A DNA stretch of 5,254 nucleotides. It comes from an uncultured Verrucomicrobiota bacterium. Its GTDB lineage: Bacteria > Verrucomicrobiota > Kiritimatiellia > RFP12 > UBA1067. The notes beneath the pieces were generated by a model. The model was not told the origin of the DNA, did not search any database, and worked only from the letters and a program-made list of their open reading frames with translations. Made by a program: the position numbers and the translations under genes. The stretch's first letter is position 1. The number at the start of each line of letters is the position of its first letter. The DNA lies in contig CALZAJ010000122.1 of the NCBI GenBank assembly GCA_945613785.1, positions 1 to 5,254 on the forward strand, in the 5' to 3' direction. Shown here piece by piece: positions 1-5,254 of the stretch.

Positions 1-1
1 C

Positions 2-166
2 GACCTCTTCGGCGAGTCTGGTCTCCTGCCGGAGAACTACAGCTATGTGCCGTATTTCGCGAACTCGAAGTGCGACCGTCTTCATCCGAACACGAATGGA
101 CACCGCCGCATCGCCGACCTGATCGAGGCGAAGCTGAATGCGTTGCCGGCGTCGTTCAGGCGATAA
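2..166 (+). CDS. SGNH/GDSL-type hydrolase, C-terminal fragment (5' end outside window)
   Basis: This is the last 54 codons of a gene that enters from the left edge, read in the frame that starts at base 2 and ends at TAA 164-166. The fragment contains DRLHPNTNGHRRIADLI, the typical last block of SGNH/GDSL hydrolases. Its Asp (codon 74-76) and His (codon 83-85) would be the catalytic Asp-x-x-His pair, followed by the usual Asn-Gly-His and a closing amphipathic helix. Family members are serine esterases, lipases or acetyl-esterases acting on lipids or on acylated sugars. The serine (GDS) block and any signal peptide lie upstream and cannot be seen, so substrate and location are unknown. The gene points the same way as the next one, with a 39-base gap, so it may be the preceding member of the same operon. 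The family call is fairly firm; the exact function is not. Confidence 0.75.
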   Translation, partial: DLFGESGLLPENYSYVPYFANSKCDRLHPNTNGHRRIADLIEAKLNALPASFRR

Positions 167-192
167 ACGTCCTCAATCCATAAGGAAACAAC

Positions 193-198
193 AAGGAG
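193..198 (+). promoter_or_regulatory. Shine-Dalgarno site of the dehydrogenase gene
   Basis: AAGGAG lies seven bases before the ATG at 206 and matches the anti-Shine-Dalgarno consensus strongly. It supports that ATG as the start. The 39-base gap after the upstream gene shows no convincing -35/-10 pair and no terminator, so read-through from the upstream gene is plausible. Confidence 0.75.
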
Positions 199-205
199 TC
201 AAAAA

Positions 206-1312
206 ATGGCGATCCCGAAGAAGTGCAAGGTCTCGGTTCTTGAAGAACCCCGGAAGATGGCGATTCACGAAGTGACGATTCCGAAGATCGGCGCGGACGA
301 GATCCTCGTCAAGGTCGAGGGTTGCGGCATCTGCGGTACGGACGTCCACGAATTCAAGGGCGATCCCTTCAAGTTCTGCCCGATCCAGCTCGGCCATGAG
401 GGCACGGGCGAGATCGTCGCGATCGGCAAGAACGTGAAGACGGACTTCACGGGCAAGCCGCTCAAGGTCGGCGACAAGATCGTCACGGGTCTCAAGAGCT
501 GCGGCGTGTGCGACACCTGCAAGTTCCATCCGGAAGTCGCCGAGCTCTGCAACGGCGGCGAGATCTTCGGTCTCCTTCCGGGCGCGAAGCACTACCTCAA
601 CGGCTGGTTCGGCGAGTACATGAAGGTCAACGCGGGCGGCGTCGTGTTCAACGTGTCCGACATGGACCGCGACCTCCGCATCCTGATCGAGCCGGCGGCG
701 GTGATCGTCCACGCGGTCGAGCAGGCCAAGCAGATCTTCAACTTCCAGTTCAACAGCTACGTCCTCGTCCAGGGCTGTGGTCCGATCGGCCTCCTGCTGC
801 TCGCGTTCGTGCGCTGCATGGGCGTGCGTAACATCATCGCGTGCGACGGCGACAACAAGCGTCTCGCGTTCGCGAAGAAGCTCGGCGCGAAGTACACGGT
901 CAACGGACTCGACGCGGACGCGATCGAGCAGGTCATGAAGATCACCGGCGGCGAAGGCGCGGAGATGGTCTTCCAGTGCACGGGCTCCCCGAAGGCGGCT
1001 TCGCGTGCGTGGAAGTACGTCCGTCGCGGCGGCAGCTTCTGCGAGCTCGGCTTCTTCACCAACAACGGTGACACGACCTACAGCCCGCACCTCGACATGT
1101 GCAACAAGCAGGTCAAGGCGTGCGGCAGCTGGACCTACCAGGCGAAGGACTGGGTGCAGAGCTTCGACTTCCTCAAGGAGGCGAAGGAGCGCGGTCTTCC
1201 GATCACCAAGCTCATCACGCACAAGTATCCGCTCGCGAAGATGAACGAGGCGATGGAGATGAACATCTCCATGAAGGGACTCAAGATTGCTTTCACCCCC
1301 ACTGGAAAGTAA
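206..1312 (+). CDS. Zinc-dependent medium-chain alcohol/polyol dehydrogenase
   Basis: The 368-residue protein has the normal length and layout of the zinc-dependent MDR family, which includes sorbitol and threonine dehydrogenases. These enzymes oxidise a secondary alcohol to a ketone, or the reverse, with NAD(P). Catalytic zinc ligands are visible as Cys43 (GICGTD), His64-Glu65 (GHEGTGE) and Glu162 (IEPAA). A structural-zinc lobe follows with Cys99, Cys102, Cys105 and probably Cys115. The nucleotide fold carries GCGPIG at 190-195, and Asp214 at the end of the second strand favours NAD over NADP. The start is fixed by a strong ribosome site at 193-198. The gap between Cys105 and Cys115 is two residues longer than in the classical lobe. 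The stop is only three bases before the deacetylase start, so the two are probably translated together. The neighbours suggest a sugar or cyclitol substrate, but this is inference. No signal peptide is visible, so it is expected in the cytosol. Confidence 0.93.
   Translation: MAIPKKCKVSVLEEPRKMAIHEVTIPKIGADEILVKVEGCGICGTDVHEFKGDPFKFCPIQLGHEGTGEIVAIGKNVKTDFTGKPLKVGDKIVTGLKSCGVCDTCKFHPEVAELCNGGEIFGLLPGAKHYLNGWFGEYMKVNAGGVVFNVSDMDRDLRILIEPAAVIVHAVEQAKQIFNFQFNSYVLVQGCGPIGLLLLAFVRCMGVRNIIACDGDNKRLAFAKKLGAKYTVNGLDADAIEQVMKITGGEGAEMVFQCTGSPKAASRAWKYVRRGGSFCELGFFTNNGDTTYSPHLDMCNKQVKACGSWTYQAKDWVQSFDFLKEAKERGLPITKLITHKYPLAKMNEAMEMNISMKGLKIAFTPTGK
1304..1309 (+). promoter_or_regulatory. Shine-Dalgarno-like site inside the end of the dehydrogenase gene
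   Basis: GGAAAG sits within the last codons of the dehydrogenase, six bases before the ATG at 1316. It is a moderate match only. With the 3-base gap between the two genes it points to translational coupling, where ribosomes ending the first gene start the second. Confidence 0.5.
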
Positions 1313-1315
1313 GTC

Positions 1316-2020
1316 ATGAACGTTCTTGCAATTGGTTGTCATCCTGATGACGTCGAGATCTGCTGTGCCGGCACGCTCGCGAAGTGCGTGAAGCGCGGTG
1401 ACAAGGTCTTTGTCGCACACCTCTGCACGGGCTCGCTCGGACACGTGATCATCCCGCCGGAAGAGCTCGTCCCGATGCGTGCGCAGGAAGCGCGCGAGGC
1501 GGGCAAGCTCGCGGGCATCGAGGTCCTCGACGGCGTGTTCGGCGACCTGGACATCTACTCCGACAATGCGGAAAGCCGCAACAAGGTCGTGGAGATCATC
1601 CAGTACGCCCAGCCCGACTTCATCATCACGCAGAATCCGGACGACTACATGCCTGACCACACGGCCTGCTCGAAGCTCGTCTTCGACGCGTCGTTCACGG
1701 CCACGCTGCCGAACTGGCCCTCCAAGACGAAGAAGCCGGCGAAGCTCGTCCCGATCTACTACATGGACACGCTCGCGGGCGTCAACTTCGTCCCGGACGA
1801 ATACGTCGACATCACCGATGAGATCGATCTCAAGATCCAGATGCTCGAGTGCCACCACTCGCAGCTCGACTGGATGCGCGAGCACGACCACATCGACTTC
1901 GCGGACATGGTCCGCACCTGCTCGAAGTATCGCGGCTACCAGTGCGGTGCCGGCTATGCCGAGGGCTTCAAGATGTGCAAGGCCTACCTGAAGGGCACGA
2001 CGAAGCGTCTGCTTCCCTAA
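1316..2020 (+). CDS. PIG-L/LmbE family de-N-acetylase
   Basis: The 234-residue protein has the size and N-terminal signature of PIG-L/LmbE zinc hydrolases, which remove N-acetyl groups from amino sugars. Examples are GlcNAc-phosphatidylinositol, the mycothiol precursor (MshB), diacetylchitobiose and paromamine precursors. The opening strand leads into CHPDD: His9 and Asp12 would bind zinc and Asp11 would be the general base. The third zinc ligand is His115 in the PDHTA motif. Arg55 and the acidic segment at 57-62 match the usual helix after the first loop. There is no signal peptide or membrane segment, so it should act in the cytosol. Ten cysteines in 234 residues is high. The gene starts three bases after the dehydrogenase stop, and a 48-base AT-rich gap separates it from the aminotransferase. 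The family is secure. The substrate is inferred to be an N-acetylated sugar, cyclitol or conjugate. Confidence 0.92.
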   Translation: MNVLAIGCHPDDVEICCAGTLAKCVKRGDKVFVAHLCTGSLGHVIIPPEELVPMRAQEAREAGKLAGIEVLDGVFGDLDIYSDNAESRNKVVEIIQYAQPDFIITQNPDDYMPDHTACSKLVFDASFTATLPNWPSKTKKPAKLVPIYYMDTLAGVNFVPDEYVDITDEIDLKIQMLECHHSQLDWMREHDHIDFADMVRTCSKYRGYQCGAGYAEGFKMCKAYLKGTTKRLLP

Positions 2021-2068
2021 CAGTTAAAATTCATTCATTTCACGCCAAACAAAAACAGGAGAAATACC
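2021..2068 (+). other. AT-rich leader before the aminotransferase gene
   Basis: This 48-base gap is strikingly AT-rich compared with its surroundings and carries a short ATTC tandem (ATTCATTCATT). TAAAAT at 2025-2030 is one base off a sigma-70 -10 box, but no acceptable -35 box lies 16-18 bases upstream, so an internal promoter is only a weak possibility. The AT richness may simply keep the ribosome site unstructured. Confidence 0.3.
2057..2062 (+). promoter_or_regulatory. Shine-Dalgarno site that fixes the aminotransferase start
   Basis: AGGAGA lies six bases before the ATG at 2069. This decides the start, because no in-frame ATG, GTG or TTG follows until the GTG at codon 65, which is already inside the conserved domain. 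The lysine-rich N-terminal tail is therefore very probably translated. Confidence 0.8.
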
Positions 2069-3403
2069 ATGGCATGTGCAAAAAAGAGCTGCGCCAAGAA
2101 GGCCGCGGTTAAGAAGGTCACTGAGAAGAAGGTCGCCGACAAGGCCGCCACGCTCGCCATCAACGGCGGCAAGAAGGTCTGGTCCAAGGGCTTCCCGGCT
2201 TGGCCTCAGTTCGACAAGAAGACGGACAAGGCCGTTCTCGACATCCTCCATTCCGGCAAGGTGAACTACTGGACCGGCAAGATCGGCATGCAGTTCGAAT
2301 CCGAGTGGGCCAAGTGGCTCGGCGTCAAGCACGCCATCTCGGTGGCGAACGGCACGGCCGCTCTCCACTGCGCCCTCACGTCGCTCGGCGTCGGTTCGGG
2401 TGACGAGGTCATCTGCACCTCCTACTCCTTCATCGCTTCCTCCTTCTGCGCCGTTCAGGCCGGTGCGCTCCCCGTCTTCGTCGACGTCGGCACGGACCAC
2501 CTCCTCGACCCCAAGAAGATCGAGGCCGCGATCACCAAGCGGACGAAGGCGATCGTCGTCGTCCATCTCTATGGCATGGTCGCCGACATGGATCCGATCA
2601 TGAAGATCGCGAAGAAGCACAAGCTCTACGTCATCGAGGACTGCGCGCAGTGCTTCGGCGGCATCTACAAGGGCAAGAAGGTGGGCACGATCGGCACGGT
2701 CGGCTGCTTCTCGTTCTGCCAGTCCAAGCACTTCACGACGGGTGGCGAGGGCGGCATGGTGTGCTGCAACGACGACGACCTCGCGTGGGAGATCCGCTCC
2801 GTCCGCGACCACGGCTATGACGTCAAGGCGAAGCTCAACCTCCTCCAGATGGAAGGCAAGCAGCTCTACATCCACCGTCGCGTCGGCTACAACTTCCGCA
2901 TGACCGAAATCCAGTCCGCGATCGGCCTCGGCGAACTCCGCCGCTTCGACAAGTGGAACCTCCCGCAGCGTAAGAAGCTCGGCAAGGCCCTCATCAAGGG
3001 TCTCTCGGGCCACCCGCTCGTGAAGTACCTCCCGGTCGACACCAAGGAGCGTCAGAACTCCTTCTGGCTCGTTCCGTTCGTCCTCGACACCTCGAAGCTG
3101 AAATGCACGATGAAGGAGTTCATCGCGGCGGTCCAGGCCGAGGGTGCGTGTGCGTACTCCGTCCTGTGGCCCGAGATGTACAAGGAAGAGGCCTTCGCGA
3201 AGCAGAAGGGCTTCGGCACGGCCGACTATCCGTTCAAGGACCCGGCCCACCGCAAGATCGACTACACGAAGTTCAACTGCGAGATGGCCCACTCCATGGC
3301 GGACGCTACGATCTCGTTCTGGACTCACCCGACCTACACGCTGGCCCACATCGAGGCCGACATCAAGGCGTTCAAGAAGGTCGCAGATGCGATGATGAAG
3401 TAA
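2069..3403 (+). CDS. DegT/DnrJ/EryC1/StrS family PLP-dependent aminotransferase with Lys/Ala-rich N-terminal tail
   Basis: The 444-residue protein is a fold-type I PLP enzyme of the sugar aminotransferase family. These enzymes transfer an amino group, usually from Glu or Gln, to a keto-sugar or keto-cyclitol. The family core starts at about residue 28 (LAINGGKKV) and proceeds through NYWTG (66-70), the phosphate-binding NGTAALH (94-100), EDCAQ (190-194) with Asp191 for the PLP ring nitrogen, and QSKHFTTGGEGG (218-229). Lys220 is the expected Schiff-base lysine, so it should be a true aminotransferase and not a ColD-type dehydratase, which has His there. YNFRMTEIQ (274-282) is the usual substrate-side motif. 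Residues 1-27 form a tail of Lys, Ala and Val with two Cys, which is not part of the fold. The LAINGG/NYWTG style resembles the scyllo-inosose aminotransferase-like branch, but substrate assignment is inference. The oxidoreductase that follows 22 bases later could supply its keto substrate. Confidence 0.94.
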   Translation: MACAKKSCAKKAAVKKVTEKKVADKAATLAINGGKKVWSKGFPAWPQFDKKTDKAVLDILHSGKVNYWTGKIGMQFESEWAKWLGVKHAISVANGTAALHCALTSLGVGSGDEVICTSYSFIASSFCAVQAGALPVFVDVGTDHLLDPKKIEAAITKRTKAIVVVHLYGMVADMDPIMKIAKKHKLYVIEDCAQCFGGIYKGKKVGTIGTVGCFSFCQSKHFTTGGEGGMVCCNDDDLAWEIRSVRDHGYDVKAKLNLLQMEGKQLYIHRRVGYNFRMTEIQSAIGLGELRRFDKWNLPQRKKLGKALIKGLSGHPLVKYLPVDTKERQNSFWLVPFVLDTSKLKCTMKEFIAAVQAEGACAYSVLWPEMYKEEAFAKQKGFGTADYPFKDPAHRKIDYTKFNCEMAHSMADATISFWTHPTYTLAHIEADIKAFKKVADAMMK

Positions 3404-3410
3404 TCAGCTA

Positions 3411-3416
3411 AGGGAG
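3411..3416 (+). promoter_or_regulatory. Shine-Dalgarno site of the Gfo/Idh/MocA gene
   Basis: AGGGAG lies nine bases before the ATG at 3426, within the 22-base gap after the aminotransferase stop. The continuing purine run (to 3420) may also contribute. It supports the chosen start, which puts the Rossmann strand directly at the N-terminus as usual. Confidence 0.65.
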
Positions 3417-3425
3417 AAAGATAAC

Positions 3426-4487
3426 ATGAAGGTCAAGTACGTTTTGGTCGGCTTCGGCGGAATCGCCGAGAACCGTGTTGCGAAAGAGGGCTATGCCTGC
3501 GACGTCAAGCGCTTCAAGGCGCTCAAGACCGCACAGCTCATCGGCGCGACCGACGTGAATCCCGCCCGTCAGAAGGCGGCTGAGGCGCTTGGCCTCAAGT
3601 GGTATCCCTCCCTCGACGCCGTCCTCGCCGACAAGGCGGTGGATGGCGTTTACATCGCCACCAACAACGCCAGCCACGCGAAGCTCGCGCTGGCGGCGTT
3701 GAAGGCCGGCAAGCATGTCATCGTCGAGAAGCCGATCGCGACGTCGATCGCGGACGCGAAGGCGATGAACAAGGTCGCGAAGGCGAAGAAGCTCTCGCTG
3801 ACCGTCGACCACATGATGGTCAACAATCCCTACAACATCGCCGGCAAGGCGGCGATGAAGAAGCTCGGCACCGTCAATGACTCCTGCTTCCACATGGAGT
3901 TCGCCTACGGTTACGATCCCGCTGAAGCCGCGACCTGGCGCTGCTCGAAGGTCGAGGAGATGGGCGGTCCGATCGGCGATGTCGCGAGCCACTGCTTCTA
4001 CGTGGCCGAATTCATGTTCGGCAAGAAGATCAAGAAGGTCGCCGCGGTCTACTATCCGAAGGTGATGTCGATCAAGGCCGAAGACGGCGCGTACATCAAG
4101 TTCTTCTTCGAGGACGGTACGCAGGGTTCCGTCAACGCCGCGTTCTCCGAACTGCGCGGTGGTCTCGCCGGCACGCTCACGAACCTCGGCTACGAGATCT
4201 ACGGCAACAAGGCCGCGCTGCGCGGTTACGGCACGATGTTCCAGCTCTCCGGCTATGCGGACGAGCCGATCAAGCAGCGCCTCGAAATCGACGACGGCAA
4301 GAAGGTCGTCGCCGTGAAGCCCGGCAAGATCCAGAACATTTACCAGACCCTCATCGAGGGCCACGCGAAGTCCGTCGTCTCCGGCAAGCTCCAGAACGCG
4401 GATGACGCGATTCACAATCTCGCGCTCTGCGCCGCGTGTCATGAGTCCGCCAAGAAGGGCGGCAAGATCATTGCGGTCAAGGACTGA
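3426..4487 (+). CDS. Gfo/Idh/MocA family NAD(P)-dependent oxidoreductase
   Basis: The 353-residue protein has the normal length and two-domain plan of this family, which oxidises or reduces a hydroxyl/keto group on sugars, inositols and sugar nucleotides. The N-terminal Rossmann fold begins at once with VGFGGIAENR (8-17), and Asp43 ends the second strand, which suggests NAD use. The family's EKP motif is at 101-103, with Lys102 as the expected catalytic lysine. DHMMVNNPYN (128-137) follows. GGPIGDVASHCFY (180-192) supplies the typical Asp185-x-x-x-His189 active-site pair. The C-terminal part has the usual beta-sheet domain and a final helix. No signal peptide or Tat motif is present, unlike the exported members of the family, so it is expected in the cytosol. 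It lies 22 bases after the aminotransferase. Oxidation followed by transamination is a known pairing of these two families (for example NtdC/NtdA, WlbA/WlbE). The substrate is not readable from sequence. Confidence 0.94.
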   Translation: MKVKYVLVGFGGIAENRVAKEGYACDVKRFKALKTAQLIGATDVNPARQKAAEALGLKWYPSLDAVLADKAVDGVYIATNNASHAKLALAALKAGKHVIVEKPIATSIADAKAMNKVAKAKKLSLTVDHMMVNNPYNIAGKAAMKKLGTVNDSCFHMEFAYGYDPAEAATWRCSKVEEMGGPIGDVASHCFYVAEFMFGKKIKKVAAVYYPKVMSIKAEDGAYIKFFFEDGTQGSVNAAFSELRGGLAGTLTNLGYEIYGNKAALRGYGTMFQLSGYADEPIKQRLEIDDGKKVVAVKPGKIQNIYQTLIEGHAKSVVSGKLQNADDAIHNLALCAACHESAKKGGKIIAVKD

Positions 4488-4493
4488 CCGCAA
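4471..4493. repeat. Perfect 9-bp inverted repeat across the oxidoreductase stop codon
   Basis: TTGCGGTCA (4471-4479) and TGACCGCAA (4485-4493) are exact reverse complements around a 5-base loop, and the second arm includes the TGA stop (4485-4487). No T-run follows, so it is not a standard intrinsic terminator. It could be an mRNA-stabilising or attenuating hairpin, or a protein-binding palindrome. A second short stem, GCAAC (4490-4494) with GTTGC (4501-4505), shares bases with the first and would compete with it. Confidence 0.55.
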
Positions 4494-4534
4494 CGACCAG
4501 GTTGCAGGCAATTGGGTAATGGCGAACAGGTAAC

Positions 4535-4540
4535 GGAGAG
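4535..4540 (+). promoter_or_regulatory. Shine-Dalgarno site of the ceramidase-like gene
   Basis: GGAGAG lies six bases before the ATG at 4547, in a purine run extending to 4545. It selects this ATG, which opens directly into a basic-then-hydrophobic signal peptide. The 59-base gap from 4488 has no clear promoter. Confidence 0.7.
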
Positions 4541-4546
4541 AGAAGC

Positions 4547-5254
4547 ATGAAGCGATTCGTATTTGCAGTGACGGTGATGGCGGCGGCGGTTGCGCTAGCC
4601 GGTGAATTCAAGGCTGGTTTCGCGCGCGTTGACATCACGCCTCCGCTCGGGTCCTTCATGCCGGGCTATTATCAGGACCGCCGTGCCAAGGAGGTCCTCG
4701 ATCCCCTCGAGATCAACATGGTGGCGTTTTCGGACGGCGCGCGTACGGCGCTCATCGCCCAGGTCGACACCGAAGGCATCTCGGACGAGGTCGCGGACCT
4801 CATGCGTGACGCCGCCGCGAAGGCGACGGGCGTTGCGCGTGGCGCCGTGATCGTCCATGCCTCCCACACGCATGACGGCGGCTTTCTTGAGCGCACGCTC
4901 TCGGGCGTGGCCTTCGTCGGCGGGGTTTCCGCCGCGACTGAGGTCGATGACGTCTATCTCAAGATGGTCGTGACGCGTACCGCGGATGCCGCGGTCAACG
5001 CGATCAAGGACCTCAAACCCGCGAAGCTTTCCTGCGGACGCAGCGAGGCCAAGCGCATCTCCTTCGGCCGCCGTTACCTGATGAAGGACGGCAAGGTCGC
5101 GACCAACCCGGGCACCAACAATCCCGACATCGTCAAGCCCGTCGGCAATCCGCCGGACGAGGAGGTTCAGGTCCTCCGCATCGACTGCGAAGGTGCGAAG
5201 CCGATCTGCATCATCAACTTCCAGACCCATCCCGACGTCGTCGGCGGCGAGACG
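4547..5254 (+). CDS. Exported neutral/alkaline ceramidase-like hydrolase, N-terminal part (3' end outside window)
   Basis: The open frame runs 236 codons to the window edge without a stop. It begins with a Sec signal peptide: MKR, a hydrophobic Val/Ala stretch, and an Ala-Leu-Ala site after which cleavage before Gly19 is likely. The mature part starts with GFARVDITPPLG, the hallmark opening of the neutral/alkaline non-lysosomal ceramidase N-terminal domain. Putative zinc ligands are in HASHTHDGG (104-112, with His107 and His109) and NFQTHPD (224-230, with His228). The segment DGKVATNPGTNNPDIVKP (181-198) also matches the family. Known members hydrolyse the amide bond of ceramide. Many bacterial homologues have no tested substrate, so amidase activity on ceramide is not proven here. 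Protein location should be periplasm, envelope or outside. The HTHDGG motif departs from the more usual HTHSGP. It is probably the next gene of the operon, although the 59-base gap with an inverted repeat could set it apart. Confidence 0.85.
   Translation, partial: MKRFVFAVTVMAAAVALAGEFKAGFARVDITPPLGSFMPGYYQDRRAKEVLDPLEINMVAFSDGARTALIAQVDTEGISDEVADLMRDAAAKATGVARGAVIVHASHTHDGGFLERTLSGVAFVGGVSAATEVDDVYLKMVVTRTADAAVNAIKDLKPAKLSCGRSEAKRISFGRRYLMKDGKVATNPGTNNPDIVKPVGNPPDEEVQVLRIDCEGAKPICIINFQTHPDVVGGET

Noticed and set aside
99..205. Possible promoter before the dehydrogenase gene
   Set aside because: No pair of -35 and -10 boxes with acceptable spacing was found. The gap is 39 bases and better explained by read-through.
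173..1891. Long open frame on the minus strand (about 570 codons) opposite the dehydrogenase and deacetylase genes
   Set aside because: Its product is a low-complexity Arg/Asp/Val/Leu-rich sequence with no recognisable domain, and it covers two well-supported genes. It arises from C/G-ending codons in GC-rich DNA.
2002..2015. Short hairpin GAAGC-GTCT-GCTTC just before the deacetylase stop, possibly a terminator with the AT-rich gap after it
   Set aside because: The stem is only 5 bp and the following bases are not a T-run. A match of this size is expected by chance in coding DNA.
2080..2086. A-AAA-AAG heptamer near the start of the aminotransferase gene, a possible -1 frameshift site
   Set aside because: It falls at codons 4-6, the zero frame is intact and conserved through to codon 444, and there is no meaningful product in the -1 frame. 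It is simply adjacent lysine codons.
2024..3349. Long open frame on the minus strand opposite the aminotransferase gene
   Set aside because: The same codon-bias artefact: biased composition, no motif, and a fully supported gene on the other strand.
3408..4511. Long open frame on the minus strand opposite the Gfo/Idh/MocA gene
   Set aside because: Again a shadow of the + strand codon bias, with Arg/Leu/Val/Asp-rich composition and no family signature.
4595..5230. Open frame on the minus strand opposite the ceramidase-like gene
   Set aside because: No domain is recognisable, and the + strand frame has a signal peptide and clear family motifs.

Overview
The window is a densely packed, GC-rich bacterial stretch (about 60% G+C by eye). 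All six recognisable genes lie on the + strand and are separated by 3 to 59 bases, which is the layout of one operon or gene cluster. Codons end mostly in C or G, and lysine is almost always AAG. Clear purine-rich Shine-Dalgarno sites precede the starts. The gene families, the cysteine-rich cytosolic enzymes and a lysine/alanine-rich N-terminal tail on one enzyme fit an uncultured anaerobe of the Kiritimatiellota/Lentisphaerota/Verrucomicrobiota group. That assignment is an inference from style, because the window holds no marker gene.

Layout: 1-166 is the C-terminal end of an SGNH/GDSL-type hydrolase with its Asp-x-x-His catalytic block. 206-1312 is a zinc-dependent medium-chain dehydrogenase. 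1316-2020 is a PIG-L/LmbE-type de-N-acetylase, three bases after the dehydrogenase stop. 2069-3403 is a DegT/DnrJ/EryC1/StrS-type PLP aminotransferase with an unusual basic N-terminal tail. 3426-4487 is a Gfo/Idh/MocA-type NAD(P)-dependent oxidoreductase. 4547 to the window end is the N-terminal part of an exported neutral-ceramidase-like hydrolase with a signal peptide. A 9-bp perfect inverted repeat spans the stop codon of the oxidoreductase gene.

How the genes may work together: the four cytosolic enzymes could in principle remove an N-acetyl group, oxidise a sugar or cyclitol hydroxyl to a ketone, exchange ketone and amine, and oxidise or reduce a second position. This toolkit recalls known amino-sugar and aminocyclitol routes: the NtdA/NtdC pair for kanosamine, and the aminotransferase, dehydrogenase and deacetylase used for 2-deoxystreptamine antibiotics. 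The flanking hydrolases (SGNH esterase type and ceramidase type) suggest instead, or in addition, that an acylated amino-glycan or amino-lipid is broken down outside the cytosol. The sequence alone does not decide between biosynthesis and catabolism. No tRNA, rRNA, CRISPR array, insertion sequence or other mobile element was seen, and no stretch above 300 bases lacks a gene.
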